Below are positions 1 to 5,214 of a stretch of 34,120 nucleotides of DNA, piece by piece (position 1 is the stretch's first letter; each line of letters opens with the position of its first letter). This DNA comes from a virus. The position numbers and the translations under genes were made by a program. The stretch covers positions 1-34,120 of the IMG/VR virus record IMGVR_UViG_3300012925_000012; one strand, given 5' to 3'. Below the pieces are notes generated by a model, which was not told the origin of the DNA, did no database searches, and worked only from the letters and a program-made list of their open reading frames with translations.

Positions 1-171
1 CTTGAAGTTCAAGAGAACGTTACGAGGCCGGAGGGTCTGTTAGATGATATTGAAGATGAGGGCTACGAACTAGTAAGCGCCACGTATGAGCGATTTTTTC
101 AAGGATCATCTTTAAACGGCGTCTACTTGTTCAAGCGAAACCCAGAGAATAAAAGGAGTCCCGGTGTCTAG
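1..171 (+). CDS. 3' end of a small protein resembling DUF4177 (partial)
   Basis: An open frame enters from the left edge and stops at TAG 169-171, giving 56 residues of C-terminus. The pattern of a predicted helix, then GYELVSA, then a glycine-bearing strand ending in VYLFKR resembles the C-terminal half of DUF4177-like small phage proteins (helix, GWELV, hydrophobic strand, KR). That match is by eye only and the function is unknown. The last 8 bases overlap the next gene, so the two are probably translationally coupled. The start lies outside the window. Confidence 0.6.
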   Translation, partial: LEVQENVTRPEGLLDDIEDEGYELVSATYERFFQGSSLNGVYLFKRNPENKRSPGV

Positions 172-397
172 GCCGCGCCGCGACATCCTGTGGGAGGATA
201 TCGACCTAGTCCTCGATAGAGGTCGCAACCCCGGCCACCTGGCAGCCGCCTACAACGTGTCTGTACACGCTTTGGCAAGGAAAGCTTACAGAGAGGACAG
301 GCCGGACATCGCTCGCAGGTTGCAGCCATCGCTACGCCTCCCCGCACACTGGAGCGATACCCGAGGCGTCGCTCACCGAGATTCGCGGAGGCCCTGA
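164..397 (+). CDS. Small basic protein with possible helix-turn-helix
   Basis: 77 residues, GTG start, preceded by AAAAGGAG at 151-158 with good spacing. The start overlaps the previous stop by 8 nt. Residues 22-44 (GHLAAAYNVSVHALARKAYR) have the spacing of a helix-turn-helix: a helix, a short turn at NVS, and a second helix with basic residues. The C-terminal 25 residues are Arg-rich and probably disordered. A DNA-binding role is inferred from this short pattern alone; no family is recognised. Confidence 0.6.
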   Translation: MSRPRRDILWEDIDLVLDRGRNPGHLAAAYNVSVHALARKAYREDRPDIARRLQPSLRLPAHWSDTRGVAHRDSRRP

Positions 398-588
398 TGT
401 TGTGGCTTCTTATTATGATCCCGGCCTTGATTACGCTGTTTGTCGGCTTGTGGGCTTGGGGACAACGTTCGATCCATCACGAGATCAAGCGTCTTATCAA
501 AGCAGAGCGAGAGACACTGGCTCGGTTGGAGCTGGAAATCGCCGAGGAGTTTCCTGGTCTAGAAAAGTATTGGAGGAACCTAGAGTGA
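397..588 (+). CDS. Single-pass membrane protein with cytoplasmic-type helix
   Basis: 63 residues. The ATG shares its A with the TGA of the upstream gene, and GGAGG lies at 387-391. Residues 1-22 form one hydrophobic segment (LWLLIMIPALITLFVGLWAW). The remainder is a charged, probably coiled-coil helix rich in Glu, Lys and Arg. It is the first of three consecutive mini membrane proteins. No family is recognised; the shape would suit a membrane effector or a small subunit of an envelope complex, but that is speculation. Confidence 0.65.
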   Translation: MLWLLIMIPALITLFVGLWAWGQRSIHHEIKRLIKAERETLARLELEIAEEFPGLEKYWRNLE

Positions 589-770
589 CAACGCTGTATA
601 CGTTCGCCGCTATTCTGTTCGGCGTGGGTTCGTTGCTCGCAGCCGGCTATTTCACCACGTGGCTGGGTGAGAAGTGGTTCGCTTACTACGAGCTGACCAA
701 GATGCACACACGCTCCGTGGAAATGAAACGGCGACTATCAGAAAGGTATGACGACGATGACGGTTCTTGA
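585..770 (+). CDS. Single-pass membrane protein
   Basis: 61 residues. The start is the GTG at 585-587, overlapping the upstream TGA in a GTGA arrangement, with TGGAGG at 571-576. A longer frame reaching back to 402 overlaps the whole previous gene and has no good ribosome site, so it was not used. Residues 4-28 are a hydrophobic membrane segment. The tail is charged and ends in a run of Asp (YDDDDGS). Function is unknown. Adjacency and overlap suggest co-expression with the membrane proteins on either side. Confidence 0.6.
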   Translation: MTTLYTFAAILFGVGSLLAAGYFTTWLGEKWFAYYELTKMHTRSVEMKRRLSERYDDDDGS

Positions 771-873
771 AATAATAGGCGTTAATGTCGCAGCTGTGTT
801 TGCCACATTGCTGTTTCTAGCGGCTACGTATCGTGTCCAATATGGCCCTAGGTGGTGGAGCAAGCATGAGTGA
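748..873 (+). CDS. Mini membrane protein, 41 aa
   Basis: 41 residues from ATG 748 to TGA 871-873, overlapping the upstream gene by 23 nt, with GAAAGG at 741-746 as a close, weak SD. Residues 5-28 (VLEIIGVNVAAVFATLLFLA) form a membrane helix, followed by an Arg/Trp-rich tail ending in RWWSKHE. The frame fills an otherwise unexplained gap between two well-supported genes, and it ends in an 8-nt overlap with the next start, which supports it being real. Function is unknown. Confidence 0.55.
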   Translation: MTTMTVLEIIGVNVAAVFATLLFLAATYRVQYGPRWWSKHE

Positions 874-1063
874 CGATGACAACGACGGTTTTGACATCGA
901 CAAAGAGCTGAAAAAGATGCTTGCCGGCGGTAAAGCCACGATGAAGAAGAACTGCGAAGACCTGTTTGAGGCGTACAGCGAGTTGAAGGAGGCCGGTTTC
1001 GGCGATCCTCAAGCGATGTACCTCCTCAGCGTCCTGATGGGTGGAGGCTCTTACAGTGGCTAG
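866..1063 (+). CDS. Small acidic soluble protein
   Basis: 65 residues. I chose ATG 866 (MSDDDND) because GGTGGTGGAG lies just upstream at 851-860 and because it gives an 8-nt overlap with the previous stop. An in-frame GTG at 833 has poorer context. The N-terminus is very acidic, followed by a helical region (KELKKML, CEDLFEAYSELKEAGF) that is probably a helical hairpin. It resembles many small actinophage proteins of unknown role. No motif identifies a function. Confidence 0.6.
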   Translation: MSDDDNDGFDIDKELKKMLAGGKATMKKNCEDLFEAYSELKEAGFGDPQAMYLLSVLMGGGSYSG

Positions 1064-1298
1064 GGCCCCGTACGTATCGCCCTATGCGCACCGACCCTAT
1101 ACGTACAGCGAGGACTCGCTTAAATTGTTCGCGCAGGATGATCAAGTCATGATCGAAGCACTGACGTCTAGTTTCACAGCTTGCCAGGCTATCCTCGATA
1201 GCTTCGAGATCCCCGGAGGTACTCTAGAGGAGCGCATACGGTTTGTATGTGAATCACTTTCGTTTTGGGACCCTAAACACAAAGAGTTGACTGCATGA
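1056..1298 (+). CDS. Hypothetical protein, 80 aa
   Basis: 80 residues from GTG 1056, with GGTGGAGG at 1040-1047. The start overlaps the upstream TAG by 8 nt (GTGGCTAG), the same geometry as at 164. The N-terminus is Tyr/Pro-rich (YVSPYAHRPYTYSED). The rest is predicted helical with two Cys (TACQAIL, FVCESL) that are too far apart and too isolated to argue for a metal site. Not recognised. Confidence 0.6.
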   Translation: MARAPYVSPYAHRPYTYSEDSLKLFAQDDQVMIEALTSSFTACQAILDSFEIPGGTLEERIRFVCESLSFWDPKHKELTA

Positions 1299-1597
1299 AG
1301 AAGAAAACAGCGGACTCCTTTACCGAGCCCACCGACGATTACGATCCTCGGGAGTGGGAAATTAATTACGGCATGCGGCACGACACCTCAGCTAGGATCG
1401 TTGGTCCAGCGTGGAAAGCTGTTCGACCTTTCAACGTGTACGTGGTTACGAGGGTTTACGAAGAAATGCCGAGCGATGTGCTGGCGGTATTCGATCATGA
1501 TAAAGCCGCCGAGGATTACGTCAAGGCATACAAACTAGTTCACAGACTAGAAAATTGGGAAGCAGCAATCGAACAATTCGAGCTGCGTAACAACTAA
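1295..1597 (+). CDS. Hypothetical protein, 100 aa
   Basis: 100 residues, ATG 1295 overlapping the previous TGA by 4 nt (ATGA). The N-terminus is charged and probably disordered (KKKTADSFTEPTDDYDPREWE). Residues 45-95 alternate strand and helix (VYVVTRVYEE, LAVFDHDKAAEDYVKAYKLV), which looks like a small alpha/beta fold. Strong coupling to its neighbours suggests shared expression. Function is not recognised. Confidence 0.6.
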   Translation: MKKKTADSFTEPTDDYDPREWEINYGMRHDTSARIVGPAWKAVRPFNVYVVTRVYEEMPSDVLAVFDHDKAAEDYVKAYKLVHRLENWEAAIEQFELRNN

Positions 1598-1612
1598 TAA
1601 GGAGACAACAGC

Positions 1613-1822
1613 ATGAGTATCAACACTCTGTTTGCGCAGTACACCGGCAAGCCCGGTGAGAAGAACCACCAAAGCAAGCTGAGCGCTGCCGAGGTGCTGG
1701 CCATCCTGCGCCTGGACAACGCAGGCGTCGCTCACACCGCTATCGCGGAGGGCTTCGATGTCGCCCGTGGCACGGTTTGGGACGTTACGTCCGGTCGTAG
1801 CTGGGCACACTTGACAAGCTAA
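1613..1822 (+). CDS. Small helix-turn-helix protein
   Basis: 69 residues, ATG 1613 preceded by a strong AAGGAG at 1599-1604. Residues 25-60 read as two helices and a recognition helix: LSAAEVLAILRL, then GVAHTAIAEGF, then DVARGTVWDVTSGRSW. This matches the general layout of small resolvase- or HNH-associated helix-turn-helix domains (Lxxx, GxSxxxIAxxFxVSxxTVxxIxxGxxW). The protein is too short for a catalytic domain. It is likely a DNA-binding accessory or regulatory protein; the target is unknown. Confidence 0.7.
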   Translation: MSINTLFAQYTGKPGEKNHQSKLSAAEVLAILRLDNAGVAHTAIAEGFDVARGTVWDVTSGRSWAHLTS

Positions 1823-1845
1823 GAAACTAGAGTAAGGTGGGGTGT

Positions 1846-2037
1846 ATGACGAAAGACTGGTTCGAGACAACCGCCCGGGAAGCGTGGCTGACCGGTTGGA
1901 ACGGAGCCCACGCTGTGCACCCGCCTCATCTCTACTTCGACAACCCGTATCTCAGCGGCTCAGAGACATGGGTGCTGTGGCGCGAGGGCTATCTTGCAGG
2001 GCGACTGGATTGGAACGACGGTGAAGAGGATCTTTAG
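1846..2037 (+). CDS. RMF/CrpP-like small protein (putative)
   Basis: 63 residues, ATG 1846 with AAGGTGGGG at 1834-1842. The order AWLTGWNGA, then NPY, then W followed by WREGYLAGR is like the ribosome modulation factor family, where AxxxGYxAG is followed by CPY and then WxxGWRE. In bacteria RMF binds 30S subunits and promotes 100S dimers in stationary phase. Here Asn replaces the Cys before ProTyr. The resemblance is a short motif read by eye, so the assignment is tentative. The gene's end overlaps the zinc-ribbon gene downstream by 17 nt. Confidence 0.6.
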   Translation: MTKDWFETTAREAWLTGWNGAHAVHPPHLYFDNPYLSGSETWVLWREGYLAGRLDWNDGEEDL

Positions 2038-2146
2038 GCGCAAAGCAAAGCAAGAGTTCTTCTGTCGTTGGTGCGGCGCAAAGCTTGACAGCTTTCGCCT
2101 AGAGCTGCTGTGCCCAACGTGCGAATACAAGTCGGAGGCAAAGTAA
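2021..2146 (+). CDS. Mini zinc-ribbon protein, 41 aa
   Basis: 41 residues from GTG 2021 to TAA 2144-2146. It has two CxxC knuckles 17-18 residues apart (CRWCG and CPTCE), the hallmark of a small zinc ribbon, with a basic N-terminus (MKRIFRRKAKQ). There is only a weak ribosome site, but the gene overlaps the previous one and leads directly into the next. Zinc binding is inferred from the four Cys. Such ribbons bind nucleic acid or protein; the partner is unknown. Confidence 0.6.
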   Translation: MKRIFRRKAKQEFFCRWCGAKLDSFRLELLCPTCEYKSEAK

Positions 2147-2147
2147 G

Positions 2148-2312
2148 ATGAGCTACGCTGAGCAGACATTTCTTAACTGGGTGAACGCGCCGCGACAGGC
2201 TGCCGAACCTGGCAAATGCGACACATGTCACCAAACCGTGACATCGGTTGTTCTTCACCCAACCGCGTACAAGATCCACACTCGCCGGGTCTGTGGGTGT
2301 TCGCATGGCTGA
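2148..2312 (+). CDS. Cysteine-rich mini protein, 54 aa, likely zinc-binding
   Basis: 54 residues from ATG 2148, with GGAGG at 2134-2138. It contains CDTC near residue 24 and CGCSH near the C-terminus, so four Cys plus two His could hold one zinc ion. Between them are two short strands (QTVTSVVLHP, YKIHTRRV). It is the second of three cysteine-rich mini proteins here, and it overlaps the next gene by 8 nt. No family is recognised. Confidence 0.6.
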   Translation: MSYAEQTFLNWVNAPRQAAEPGKCDTCHQTVTSVVLHPTAYKIHTRRVCGCSHG

Positions 2313-2484
2313 CTTCACAGCCGCCATCGTCTCGCAGCGTTACCAACACGGTTTCGAGGACGGCTACGCTGCTGCGCTGCGCTACGTCCGATCGTTTGTG
2401 TCAGACCTGCGAGAGTCCGAGGAAGGTCGCCAGTACATCGAAGACTGGCTTACTCAGGAGATCATCGATGAACAAAGTCACTAA
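2305..2484 (+). CDS. Hypothetical helical protein, 59 aa
   Basis: 59 residues. ATG 2305 overlaps the upstream TGA by 8 nt (ATGGCTGA) with a weak GGGTG before it. An in-frame GTG further upstream would overlap the preceding gene by much more. The protein looks like two amphipathic helices separated by acidic residues (SQRYQHGFEDGYAAALRYV, YIEDWLTQEIIDEQ). Function is not recognised. Confidence 0.55.
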   Translation: MADFTAAIVSQRYQHGFEDGYAAALRYVRSFVSDLRESEEGRQYIEDWLTQEIIDEQSH

Positions 2485-2620
2485 AGAGAAGAACACCCCA
2501 AGCGACGATGATCGCTACTACCGCGACCAACGGCGTCAGCTTGCAGAAGAGGACCCCGACTGGACTAGGTTCGTTTTCGATGGTTACTACGATGATGACT
2601 ATGACTACGAAGAGCGATAA
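2468..2620 (+). CDS. Small acidic, Tyr/Asp-rich protein
   Basis: 50 residues, ATG 2468 preceded by GGAG at 2457-2460. It is strongly charged: a Lys-rich start, then DDDRYYRDQRRQLAEEDPDW, and a C-terminus almost entirely Asp, Tyr and Glu (GYYDDDYDYEER). It overlaps the upstream gene by 17 nt. The acidic tail could mimic nucleic acid, as some phage anti-defence proteins do, but nothing beyond charge supports that. Confidence 0.5.
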   Translation: MNKVTKEKNTPSDDDRYYRDQRRQLAEEDPDWTRFVFDGYYDDDYDYEER

Positions 2621-2621
2621 G

Positions 2622-2792
2622 ATGTCGTCGGTCAGGGCAGCTCGCTACACCCCAGACCGCTACGACTACTATGCCTGCACTATCTGTGGCCCTGTCGGAA
2701 CTATCGGATTTCTCAAAGACGTCCCTGTCCGCGTCGGTTGCGGCGGACATCCTGACAAACCTCATCGATTTGTGGAGCTGAAGAAAGCATGA
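2622..2792 (+). CDS. Cysteine-rich mini protein, 56 aa
   Basis: 56 residues if it starts at ATG 2622, one base after the upstream TAA, with a weak AAGAG at 2609-2613. In-frame ATGs at 2592, 2595 and 2601 have no better site and overlap the previous gene. CTIC at residues 17-20, then CGGHPDKPH near the C-terminus, give three Cys and two His, a possible zinc site. It is the third cysteine-rich mini protein in 800 bases. Not recognised. Confidence 0.5.
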   Translation: MSSVRAARYTPDRYDYYACTICGPVGTIGFLKDVPVRVGCGGHPDKPHRFVELKKA

Positions 2793-2965
2793 CCGGGTAC
2801 GAGCACGGTAAGCAAGACTTCGACCTTAACCGCGGCTACACCGAGGATGAACCAGACAAACAGGGCGAAGAAGTCTTACAGTACCTTTTAGACTATTCGC
2901 GAGGCTGGTTCGATGAAGTAAAAAAGTGGAAGCATGTTGTTGACAAACCTGGCAAGACTGTGTAA
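2789..2965 (+). CDS. Hypothetical protein, 58 aa
   Basis: 58 residues, ATG 2789 overlapping the upstream TGA as ATGA, ending at TAA 2963-2965. The composition is acidic and hydrophilic with one likely helix (EEVLQYLLDYSRGWFDEVKKW). It is coupled to the preceding cysteine-rich protein. No recognisable domain. Confidence 0.5.
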   Translation: MTGYEHGKQDFDLNRGYTEDEPDKQGEEVLQYLLDYSRGWFDEVKKWKHVVDKPGKTV

Positions 2966-2999
2966 AGTTGGTTTCACCAAACCGACCAAGGAGAACACA

Positions 3000-3383
3000 G
3001 TGTCGATCAAGATGCCGTTCGGAGCCCATGTCAAGGTTGAAGACGGACAGCTTAAGTACGGTACGCGTACGAAGACAGTGTCGCTGAATCCTGGATTTCA
3101 CGCCGAAGCTCAGTGTGGCGGCTCGTTTAATAAATTCGGCATGATCACCGTAACAGGGCCTGGTGGGTTTTTGTTGACTCGCCGCTTTGATGGAAAAAGT
3201 GTTCTAGCAACCCGAGCAGCTCAGCGGTTTGTAGTCGAGTTTAACGCGTATGTCGCGACATTGTTGCCCACATCGGAAGTGCCCCCGCCTGCCGCTGGTT
3301 GGTTCGAGCACAACGGCGAGTTGACTTACTACGACGGCACAGCCTGGACCTCTGTCACCGCTTCTAACTACGCAAAAGGATGA
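3000..3383 (+). CDS. DUF2510-motif protein
   Basis: 127 residues from GTG 3000 with a strong AAGGAG at 2988-2993; a longer frame from 2934 lacks a ribosome site. Residues 98-117 match the DUF2510 core: AAGWF, then YYDGTAWT, the short actinobacterial motif usually written PAGWYxDPxGxxxxRYWDGxxWT. DUF2510 usually sits at the N-terminus of membrane proteins; here it is C-terminal and no membrane segment follows. The first 90 residues alternate short strands, like a PH-type beta-barrel domain, but that is only an impression. The motif supports an actinobacterial link. Function is unknown. Confidence 0.7.
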   Translation: MSIKMPFGAHVKVEDGQLKYGTRTKTVSLNPGFHAEAQCGGSFNKFGMITVTGPGGFLLTRRFDGKSVLATRAAQRFVVEFNAYVATLLPTSEVPPPAAGWFEHNGELTYYDGTAWTSVTASNYAKG

Positions 3384-3386
3384 GCT

Positions 3387-3755
3387 ATGTTCGCTAAGCT
3401 AGTCGCTGCTGCTGCGTTTGCCGGTATCGCTGTTACGAGCGTAGCCGCCAACGCTTCTACGAAGCCGCATCATCTGGGCTATTACCGCTCCATCGATGAG
3501 CTGACCTACGGGATCAAGCTAGTCGGCTGGGCGCCCGGCACCGAAGTCACGTTGTTCAAGGGTACTGGCGGGCCGTTCCAGCAAGTCCCCGGTGTCCGCG
3601 TCTTCAGTGGCTCAACCGTCTTCCATGTAGGTATCCGCGAGGGCACCTCGTTGCAGGTCGATATCTGGAACGGTCGTCAGCACATGTACCGAATCGATCT
3701 TACCGCCGCGTTCATCACAGACGGCTACGACCCAGCGTTCGTTAATCCTGACTAG
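3387..3755 (+). CDS. Secreted small protein with signal peptide
   Basis: 122 residues, ATG 3387, AAAGGA at 3376-3381. Residues 1-24 form a classical signal peptide: Lys at position 4, a hydrophobic core (LVAAAAFAGIAVTSVAA) and a likely cleavage after ANA. The mature 98 residues have no further membrane segment and appear beta-rich (YGIKLVGWAPGTEVTLFKG, TSLQVDIWNGRQHMYRIDL), like a small Ig-type or beta-sandwich domain. Export from the infected cell suggests an envelope role such as superinfection exclusion, but there is no direct evidence. It is the last substantial rightward gene. Confidence 0.7.
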   Translation: MFAKLVAAAAFAGIAVTSVAANASTKPHHLGYYRSIDELTYGIKLVGWAPGTEVTLFKGTGGPFQQVPGVRVFSGSTVFHVGIREGTSLQVDIWNGRQHMYRIDLTAAFITDGYDPAFVNPD

Positions 3756-3765
3756 GAGGTGCCAC

Positions 3766-3807
3766 ATGCGAGGAGTTACTTGGAAAGAAGGAACTAGTTG
3801 GCTGTAG
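3766..3807 (+). CDS. 13-codon micro-ORF with near-consensus ribosome site
   Basis: ATG 3766 to TAG 3805-3807 encodes MRGVTWKEGTSWL. It is preceded by TAGGAGGT at 3753-3760, one of the best SD sequences in this window, at good spacing. It could be a genuine micropeptide, a regulatory leader, or the remnant start of a gene truncated when the terminator region was acquired. The sequence between it and the terminator shows no further open frame. Confidence 0.35.
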   Translation: MRGVTWKEGTSWL

Positions 3808-3850
3808 TAGCTCGCCCGTAGAGAGCCGAGAACTTTACGGTCGATAAACG

Positions 3851-3905
3851 AAAAAAGGCAGGTCACAATCCTTGGTGGGAGGAGCCAAAGGATTGTGACC
3901 TGCCT
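3851..3905 (-). terminator. Strong intrinsic terminator between converging transcription units
   Basis: AGGCAGGTCACAATCCTT (3856-3873) and its exact reverse complement (3888-3905) form an 18-bp perfect stem around a 14-nt loop. Read leftward, the stem is followed by six U (3856-3851, an A-run on the plus strand), a complete rho-independent terminator 8 nt after the stop of the last late gene. Read rightward, the tail is only GCUGUGUUU, so termination of the small-gene array would be weaker, although the stem could still act. Confidence 0.9.
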
Positions 3906-3913
3906 AGCTGTGT

Positions 3914-4345
3914 TTAAAGCGGAGGAGCTTCGAGATTATCCTCGGGCGGAGGCTTCAAGCCGTCCGATGCGCCGAAGAGCACGTCTTGCGCCTTGGCTTC
4001 GTACTCGGCAAACTTTTTGTTCAGTTCGGCAGAGACAGCCGCCGAGACATCAGCCGCTACTTTGGTGGAGTCAACAGCGTGCTCGACCCGGCCGAGCAGC
4101 ACGCCGACGTCGGTCGAGAGAGCCGGCTCCCAGCGGCTCAGGTAGCCGAAGATGAGATGTCCGAGCGTAGTAGCGCCGAACACCACCGCGGCGTAGATGA
4201 CGCTCTGATAGGCGTCTGGGACGGTGACGACGCTCGAAATCTGGCTGAGGATGAAGTCAGCGAGAACACCGACGACACCACCGGCGCCGGCACCGAGCAA
4301 GCCACCTTTGAGTTTCGGATGAAGTTCAGAATGTAGCTGAGCCAT
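3914..4345 (-). CDS. Putative holin (two membrane segments)
   Basis: 143 residues, ATG 4345 with AGGTAGGTG just upstream, one base overlapping the peptidase stop. Residues about 15-40 (Gly/Ala-rich) and 47-69 are membrane segments, followed by a charged helical tail (residues 75-125) and a Pro-rich end. Two helices plus a charged C-terminus, directly downstream of two endolysin genes, is a typical holin arrangement: the holin forms membrane lesions that release or activate the lysins. No sequence family is recognised, so the call rests on topology and position. It is the last gene before the terminator. Confidence 0.7.
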   Translation of the reverse strand: MAQLHSELHPKLKGGLLGAGAGGVVGVLADFILSQISSVVTVPDAYQSVIYAAVVFGATTLGHLIFGYLSRWEPALSTDVGVLLGRVEHAVDSTKVAADVSAAVSAELNKKFAEYEAKAQDVLFGASDGLKPPPEDNLEAPPL

Positions 4346-5214
4346 TAGGCACCTACCTTCGCTTTGATTGCAGCTAAGACTTTTGCCAAGTCTTCGACAG
4401 CGGTTTTGACAGCATCCAACTCAGCGTGAACCACGCGCAGCTCATCGTGCGTGCTTTCCACGCGGGCTGAGTTAGCGGTTAAGTGGTTTCCGAGCCCAAC
4501 AAGGCCGCCCGGGCCGCGGACCCAACTCGTAATCCTGTGTGCGTATCCTTCTCGCGCTGCCCCGATCGCGGCCTTTACGTCTGCCACGCTCGCTAGACCT
4601 TTTTCTGTTACTACCTGTGCGACTAGCGCTTTCACCGTCGCGGCGTTGTCAGCCATCCATGCTCCCAAGCTTAGTTGATTTTCTGTGTATAAAACGTAGG
4701 CCGCTAAAGCGTTGACCGCGTCTTGCGGTGTGCCCATGAATTCGTAGTGCATCGAGTCTTGCTGGTCGGTGTAATCGCCGCCCCACGCGAACCCGTACAT
4801 CGCCATCAAGTTTGGTAGCCACTGAGGCATATCGGTAACCCGCGGCGTTGTGTAAGGGTTGTCTGGTGCGTTGAGATCGATCGCTAGACCCCAACTATGA
4901 TTCGACGGTATGTTCGTCCCGGAGATAGGGCGATTTCCGTAGCCCCAACACCAACCTGCTACCAGCGGGTACCCGCGAGCCTGCACCTCATCGAGCAAGC
5001 GATGTACTAGCTCAGAGACACCTTTATGCAAGACGAAGTTCTGTGCCCCTGGGGTTTTCGTTTTATGGTCGCCGGCCGTGTTGCCGATCCACTGAGTAGC
5101 GACGCTAAACGACGTCATGTCGCTGGTGCGGTCTACAGGCCAGCCCGGGCCCCAGCCACGATCCTGTGCGATCTTGGCGTAATCGACTACGGCGTGGCGG
5201 TAAATCCTAGCCAC
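4345..5214 (-). CDS. Endolysin, M15 peptidase (L-Ala-D-Glu or D-Ala-D-Ala type)
   Basis: 289 residues from GTG 5214; the GTGGCTAG overlap with the upstream stop repeats an 8-nt geometry seen elsewhere here. TTG 5229, five codons earlier, is an alternative. The zinc site of family M15 is visible: SNHSWGLAIDLN supplies His106 and Asp113, and DSMHYEF supplies catalytic Asp153 and His156. This enzyme class cuts peptidoglycan stem peptides. Residues after about 185 form a helical, coiled-coil-like tail (ELRVVHAELDAVKTAVEDL) that may bind the wall or oligomerise; no known wall-binding domain is seen. It sits between the glycosidase lysin and the holin. Confidence 0.88.
   Translation of the reverse strand: MARIYRHAVVDYAKIAQDRGWGPGWPVDRTSDMTSFSVATQWIGNTAGDHKTKTPGAQNFVLHKGVSELVHRLLDEVQARGYPLVAGWCWGYGNRPISGTNIPSNHSWGLAIDLNAPDNPYTTPRVTDMPQWLPNLMAMYGFAWGGDYTDQQDSMHYEFMGTPQDAVNALAAYVLYTENQLSLGAWMADNAATVKALVAQVVTEKGLASVADVKAAIGAAREGYAHRITSWVRGPGGLVGLGNHLTANSARVESTHDELRVVHAELDAVKTAVEDLAKVLAAIKAKVGA

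Noticed and set aside
402-584. Upstream in-frame extension of the 585-770 gene
   Set aside because: It overlaps the whole 397-588 gene in another frame and has no ribosome site; the GTG at 585 is well placed.
3808-3850. Short complementary segments near CCGTA/TACGG
   Set aside because: Five-base matches are expected by chance and do not form a convincing element beside the 18-bp stem.
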